Source of the DNA: Betaproteobacteria bacterium
GTDB lineage: Bacteria; Pseudomonadota; Gammaproteobacteria; Burkholderiales; Usitatibacteraceae
DNA: 11,075 nt
Direction: 5' to 3'
NCBI GenBank assembly: GCA_003105245.1
Contig: PQAI01000291.1
Span: 9,297-20,371 of the forward strand
Each line of letters starts with the position of its first letter. Position 1 is the first letter of the stretch. Below are positions 8,768 through 11,075 of the stretch, piece by piece. A model generated the notes under the pieces. The model searched no databases, was not told where the DNA came from, and saw only the letters and a program-made list of their open reading frames with translations. A program made the translations under genes and the position numbers.

Positions 8768-9411
8768 TTCTTCAGGTCGACCTTGACGGGGGCCTTCGGG
8801 GCCTCGGCCGTGCGGTTGCGGTCGGCGAGCGTCTTCACCAGGCCATCGACGCCGCCCTTCTGCACCTGCTCGTTGAACGAGCCGCGGTAGGTGGTCACGA
8901 GCGACACGCCGTCGACCATCACGTCGTAGACCTTCCACCCCTTGTCGGTGCGCTCCATCGCGTAGTCGATGGGGATGGGCTGCCCGCCCGGCTGGTTCAC
9001 GACGGTCTTCACGACCGTGTCCTTGTCGCCGGAGGCGATCTTCGCGGGCTTCACGTCGATCGTCTGGTTGCGGTATTGCGAGATGGAGGTCGAGTAGGTG
9101 CGCACCAGCAGCGTCTGGAACTCGCGCGTGAGCGCCTCCTTCTGCGCGTCGCTCGCCTGGGCCCAGTTGCGGCCCACCGCGAGGCGCGTCATGCGCGTGA
9201 AGTCGAAGTGCGGGAGGATCTTCTCCTCGACCAGCGCGTGCAGCTTCTTCGGGTTGCCGTTCTGCAGTTCCTTGTCGGCCCGGATCACGGCGAGCACCTC
9301 GTCGATCGACTTGCGGGCGAGCGCGTCGGGCGCCAGTTCCTGGGCGAAGGCGGTCGCGCCGGCGGCGAGCGCGAGGGCGGTCACGGCGAGTGCGACGAGG
9401 CGGCGGGGCAT
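8764..9411 (-). CDS. mlaC: Periplasmic phospholipid-binding protein MlaC, 215 aa
   Basis: MlaC is the soluble periplasmic carrier that shuttles phospholipid between the outer-membrane MlaA-porin complex and the inner-membrane MlaFEDB complex. A signal peptide is visible: MPRRLVALAV, a hydrophobic stretch to about residue 20, and a likely cleavage after AFA at residue 23. The mature part matches the Tol-Tol-Ttg2 family, with the typical features HFDFTRMTRLAVGRNW, REFQTLLVRTYSTSI and YRGSFNEQVQKGGVDGLVKTLADRN. The last 20 residues form a lysine- and proline-containing tail with little conservation. The ATG at 9411-9409 has AAGGA 6 bases upstream, a good Shine-Dalgarno site. The gene follows mlaD after 69 bases, the longest gap in the window. 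In several Betaproteobacteria mlaA occupies this spot; it is absent here. Confidence 0.96.
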   Translation of the reverse strand: MPRRLVALAVTALALAAGATAFAQELAPDALARKSIDEVLAVIRADKELQNGNPKKLHALVEEKILPHFDFTRMTRLAVGRNWAQASDAQKEALTREFQTLLVRTYSTSISQYRNQTIDVKPAKIASGDKDTVVKTVVNQPGGQPIPIDYAMERTDKGWKVYDVMVDGVSLVTTYRGSFNEQVQKGGVDGLVKTLADRNRTAEAPKAPVKVDLKK

Positions 9412-9456
9412 TGCGGATCCTTCTCGGGAGCGGGCCTGGCGGTTGGAGCGAGGGCG

Positions 9457-9481
9457 GGCGTCCGGGGTTCCCGGGCGCGCC
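9457..9481 (-). repeat. Two-part hairpin after the mlaD stop codon
   Basis: On the transcribed strand, starting at the last base of the mlaD TAG, GGCG and CGCC form an outer 4-bp stem and CCGGG and CCCGG an inner 5-bp stem. The two are separated by CGC on one side and A on the other, with loop AAC. It sits about 45 bases before the mlaC ATG, so the mlaC binding site is free. No T-run follows. It is weaker than the other intergenic hairpins and could be chance in GC-rich DNA. Confidence 0.35.
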
Positions 9482-9951
9482 TACTTCTTCGCCCCGTCCT
9501 CCTGGGCCTTGTTGAAGAGGAACTGGCCGATCAGCCGCTCGAGCACGACGGCCGACTGCGTGATCGTGATGCGGTCGCCCTCGGCGAGCTTCTTGTCGTC
9601 GCCGCCGGCGTCGAGGCCCACGTACTGCTCGCCCAGCAGGCCCGAGGTGAGGATGGAGGCGCTGGTGTCCTTCGGGAAGCCGTAGCGCGCGTCGAGCGCG
9701 AGGACGACGGTGGCCTGGAAGCGCTCGTTGTCGAAGCGGATGTCGGCCACGCGGCCGACGAGCACGCCGGAGCTGCGCACGGGCGCGCGCACCTTCAGGC
9801 CGCCGATGTTGTCGAAGCGCGCCTCGATGCGGTAGGTGGCCCTGGCGTTGTCCGCGCCGAGGTTGCCCACCTTGAGCGCGAGCACCAGCAGCGCGGCGAA
9901 TCCCGCCAGCACGAAGGCGCCGAACCAGAGGTCGATGGTCGTTCGTTCCAT
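9481..9951 (-). CDS. mlaD: MCE-domain lipid-binding protein MlaD, 156 aa
   Basis: MlaD is anchored in the inner membrane and forms a hexameric ring in the periplasm that passes phospholipid between MlaC and the MlaE channel. One membrane segment spans about residues 9-28 (WFGAFVLAGFAALLVLAL), followed by a single MCE domain at about 39-116. Within it, FDNIGGLKVRAPVRSSGVLVGRV and SGLLGEQYVGL are strong family motifs. A C-terminal helix, VVLERLIGQFLFNKA (135-149), fits the hydrophobic helical pore known in MlaD. Length is normal, and it has one MCE domain, unlike the larger PqiB or YebT proteins. The ATG at 9951-9949 is 28 bases after the mlaE stop and has AGGA at good distance. It belongs with mlaE and mlaC on one transcript. 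Confidence 0.97.
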   Translation of the reverse strand: MERTTIDLWFGAFVLAGFAALLVLALKVGNLGADNARATYRIEARFDNIGGLKVRAPVRSSGVLVGRVADIRFDNERFQATVVLALDARYGFPKDTSASILTSGLLGEQYVGLDAGGDDKKLAEGDRITITQSAVVLERLIGQFLFNKAQEDGAKK

Positions 9952-9979
9952 GGTTTCCTGGGCTTTGGGTCCGGGGCGG

Positions 9980-10777
9980 TCAGCGGTCGCCGCGGAGCAT
10001 GAGCGCCGTGAGCACGAGGTCGAGCGCGAGGATCACGAGCGATGAACTCACGACCGTGCGGGTCGTGGCCCCCGAGACCCCTTCGGCGGTCGGCGGGGCG
10101 TCGAATCCCTCGAAAGTCGCGATGACCGTCACCGCGATACCGAACACGAAACTCTTGATGACGCCGTTCACGACATCATACCGGAAGTCCACCGCGGACT
10201 GCATTTGCGACCAGAAGGTCCCGCCGTCCACGCCGAGGATCACGACGCTCACGACGAAGCCGCCGAAGACGCCCATGGCGGAGAAGATGGCGGCGAGCAG
10301 CGGCATCGAGATCACCCCCGCCCAGAACCGCGGCGCGATGACGCGCGACATCGGCGAGACGGCCATCATGTCCATCGCGGTGAGCTGCTCCGTGGCCTTC
10401 ATGAGGCCGATCTCCGCGGTGATGGCCGAGCCGGCGCGGCTGGCGAAGAGCAGCCCCGCCACCACCGGGCCCAGCTCGCGCAGCAGCGACAGCGCCACCA
10501 GGACGCCCACGGACTCCTGCGCGCCGTAGGTCTGCAGCGTCTCGTAGCCCTGCAGGCCGAGCACCATCCCCACGAAGAGGCCCGAGACCACGATGATGAT
10601 GAGCGAGAGCACGCCCGAGAAGTAGACCTCGCGCATCACGAGCCGGAAGCGGCGCAGGCTCGTCCCCGAGGCCGCCATCAGGATGACGAAGAACCGCGCC
10701 ATGGCGCCCACGCGCCACACCTGGTCGATGAAGTTGTGGCCGATCCGCGCCAGCGTGCGGCGCGCGCGCTCAAGCAT
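9980..10777 (-). CDS. mlaE: Phospholipid transport permease MlaE, 265 aa
   Basis: MlaE is the inner-membrane permease of the Mla phospholipid transporter; two copies pair with two MlaF ATPases under the MlaD ring. The family core RELGPVVAGLLFASRAGSAITAEIGLMKATEQLTAM (100-135) is intact, and EGVSGATTRTVV (232-243) is the conserved C-terminal motif. An N-terminal amphipathic region (1-45) leads into hydrophobic segments near 53-75, 90-112, 152-182, 205-222 and 243-262. FYFGVLSL-like sequence VYFSGVLSL at 51-59 is also typical. Length is normal. The ATG at 10777-10775 overlaps the end of mlaF by 8 bases, with GGAGG 7 bases upstream. The motif and neighbours exclude an ABC-2 permease. Confidence 0.96.
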   Translation of the reverse strand: MLERARRTLARIGHNFIDQVWRVGAMARFFVILMAASGTSLRRFRLVMREVYFSGVLSLIIIVVSGLFVGMVLGLQGYETLQTYGAQESVGVLVALSLLRELGPVVAGLLFASRAGSAITAEIGLMKATEQLTAMDMMAVSPMSRVIAPRFWAGVISMPLLAAIFSAMGVFGGFVVSVVILGVDGGTFWSQMQSAVDFRYDVVNGVIKSFVFGIAVTVIATFEGFDAPPTAEGVSGATTRTVVSSSLVILALDLVLTALMLRGDR

Positions 10778-11075
10778 GGGCCGCCTCCGTCGCCACGCCC
10801 GCGAGCCCCACGTCGGCGTCGTACGCGGGCGCGGGATAGTGGAACGGGACCGGGCCGTCGATCTCGCCGTGCACGAACTGGCGCACGTCCGGCTCGCGGG
10901 TGGCGCGGATCTCGTCCGGCGTCCCCTCCCCGGCCACCCGGCCCTCCGCGACGAAGTAGAGGTAGTCCACGATCTGCAGCGACTCCACCACGTCGTGGGT
11001 GACGATGACCGAGGTGGCGCCCAGGGCGTCGTTCAGGCGCCGGATGAGGCTTCCGACCACCGACATCGAGATGGG
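10770..11075 (-). CDS. mlaF: Phospholipid transport ATP-binding protein MlaF (3' part, runs off the right edge)
   Basis: Only the last 101 codons are inside the window. The frame is open from the right edge, and the visible part begins PISMSVVGSLIRRLN, the region just after Walker B and the D-loop in MlaF. The H-loop His is in SVIVTHDVVESLQIVDY. FVAEGRVAGEGTPDEI and VRQFVHGEIDGPVPFHYP are the typical MlaF C-terminus; by family knowledge this tail contacts MlaB and the neighbouring ATPase. A methionine at 11066 could be mistaken for a start but lies inside the domain. MlaF powers phospholipid movement through MlaE. The stop overlaps the mlaE start by 8 bases. The Walker A, Q-loop and signature motifs lie outside the window and could not be checked. 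Confidence 0.93.
   Translation of the reverse strand, partial: PISMSVVGSLIRRLNDALGATSVIVTHDVVESLQIVDYLYFVAEGRVAGEGTPDEIRATREPDVRQFVHGEIDGPVPFHYPAPAYDADVGLAGVATEAAHA

Noticed and set aside
10173..10182. TATGAT-like -10 box inside mlaE
   Set aside because: No -35 partner and no extended -10 TG; likely chance within coding sequence.

Overview
The window is a GC-rich, gene-dense stretch of bacterial chromosome with every recognisable gene on the minus strand, so transcription runs from the right end to the left. Gene content and order (mla transport genes, an ABC-2 exporter pair, a BolA-family gene, murA, then hisG-D-C-B-H-A-F) match the arrangement known in Betaproteobacteria. I infer a high-GC betaproteobacterium but cannot name a family or genus.

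Layout in transcription order. (1) 11075-8465: retrograde phospholipid transport genes mlaF (3' part only), mlaE, mlaD, mlaC and mlaB. mlaA, the outer-membrane lipoprotein gene, is not in this interval. (2) 8462-6781: an ABC-2 type exporter, ATPase then permease, most like the E. coli YadG/YadH pair. (3) 6773-5240: a short BolA-family gene (ibaG-like) and murA, the first committed step of peptidoglycan synthesis. (4) 5229-1: histidine biosynthesis genes hisG (short form), hisD, hisC, hisB (dehydratase only), hisH, hisA and the 5' part of hisF. hisI and hisE probably follow beyond the left edge.

The sixteen genes are packed tightly. Five junctions overlap: three by 4 bases as GTGA and two by 8 bases. 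Most other gaps are under 30 bases. No classical terminator (GC stem plus T-run) and no strong promoter is visible between genes, so one long transcript or a few overlapping ones is likely, starting beyond the right edge. The first half of the cluster serves the cell envelope (lipid asymmetry, export, peptidoglycan); the second half serves amino acid synthesis.

I found no new gene system here: the coding content is conserved housekeeping. The more interesting signals are non-coding. The four longest intergenic gaps (mlaD-mlaC, ibaG-murA, hisB-hisH, hisA-hisF) each hold a GC-only hairpin, two of them with perfect 8-bp stems and 5-base loops. An extended -10 promoter-like sequence lies at the 3' end of hisC, the same relative place as the internal promoter known in the enterobacterial his operon. 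No stretch over 300 bases lacks a gene. The long plus-strand open frames are shadows of the minus-strand genes.
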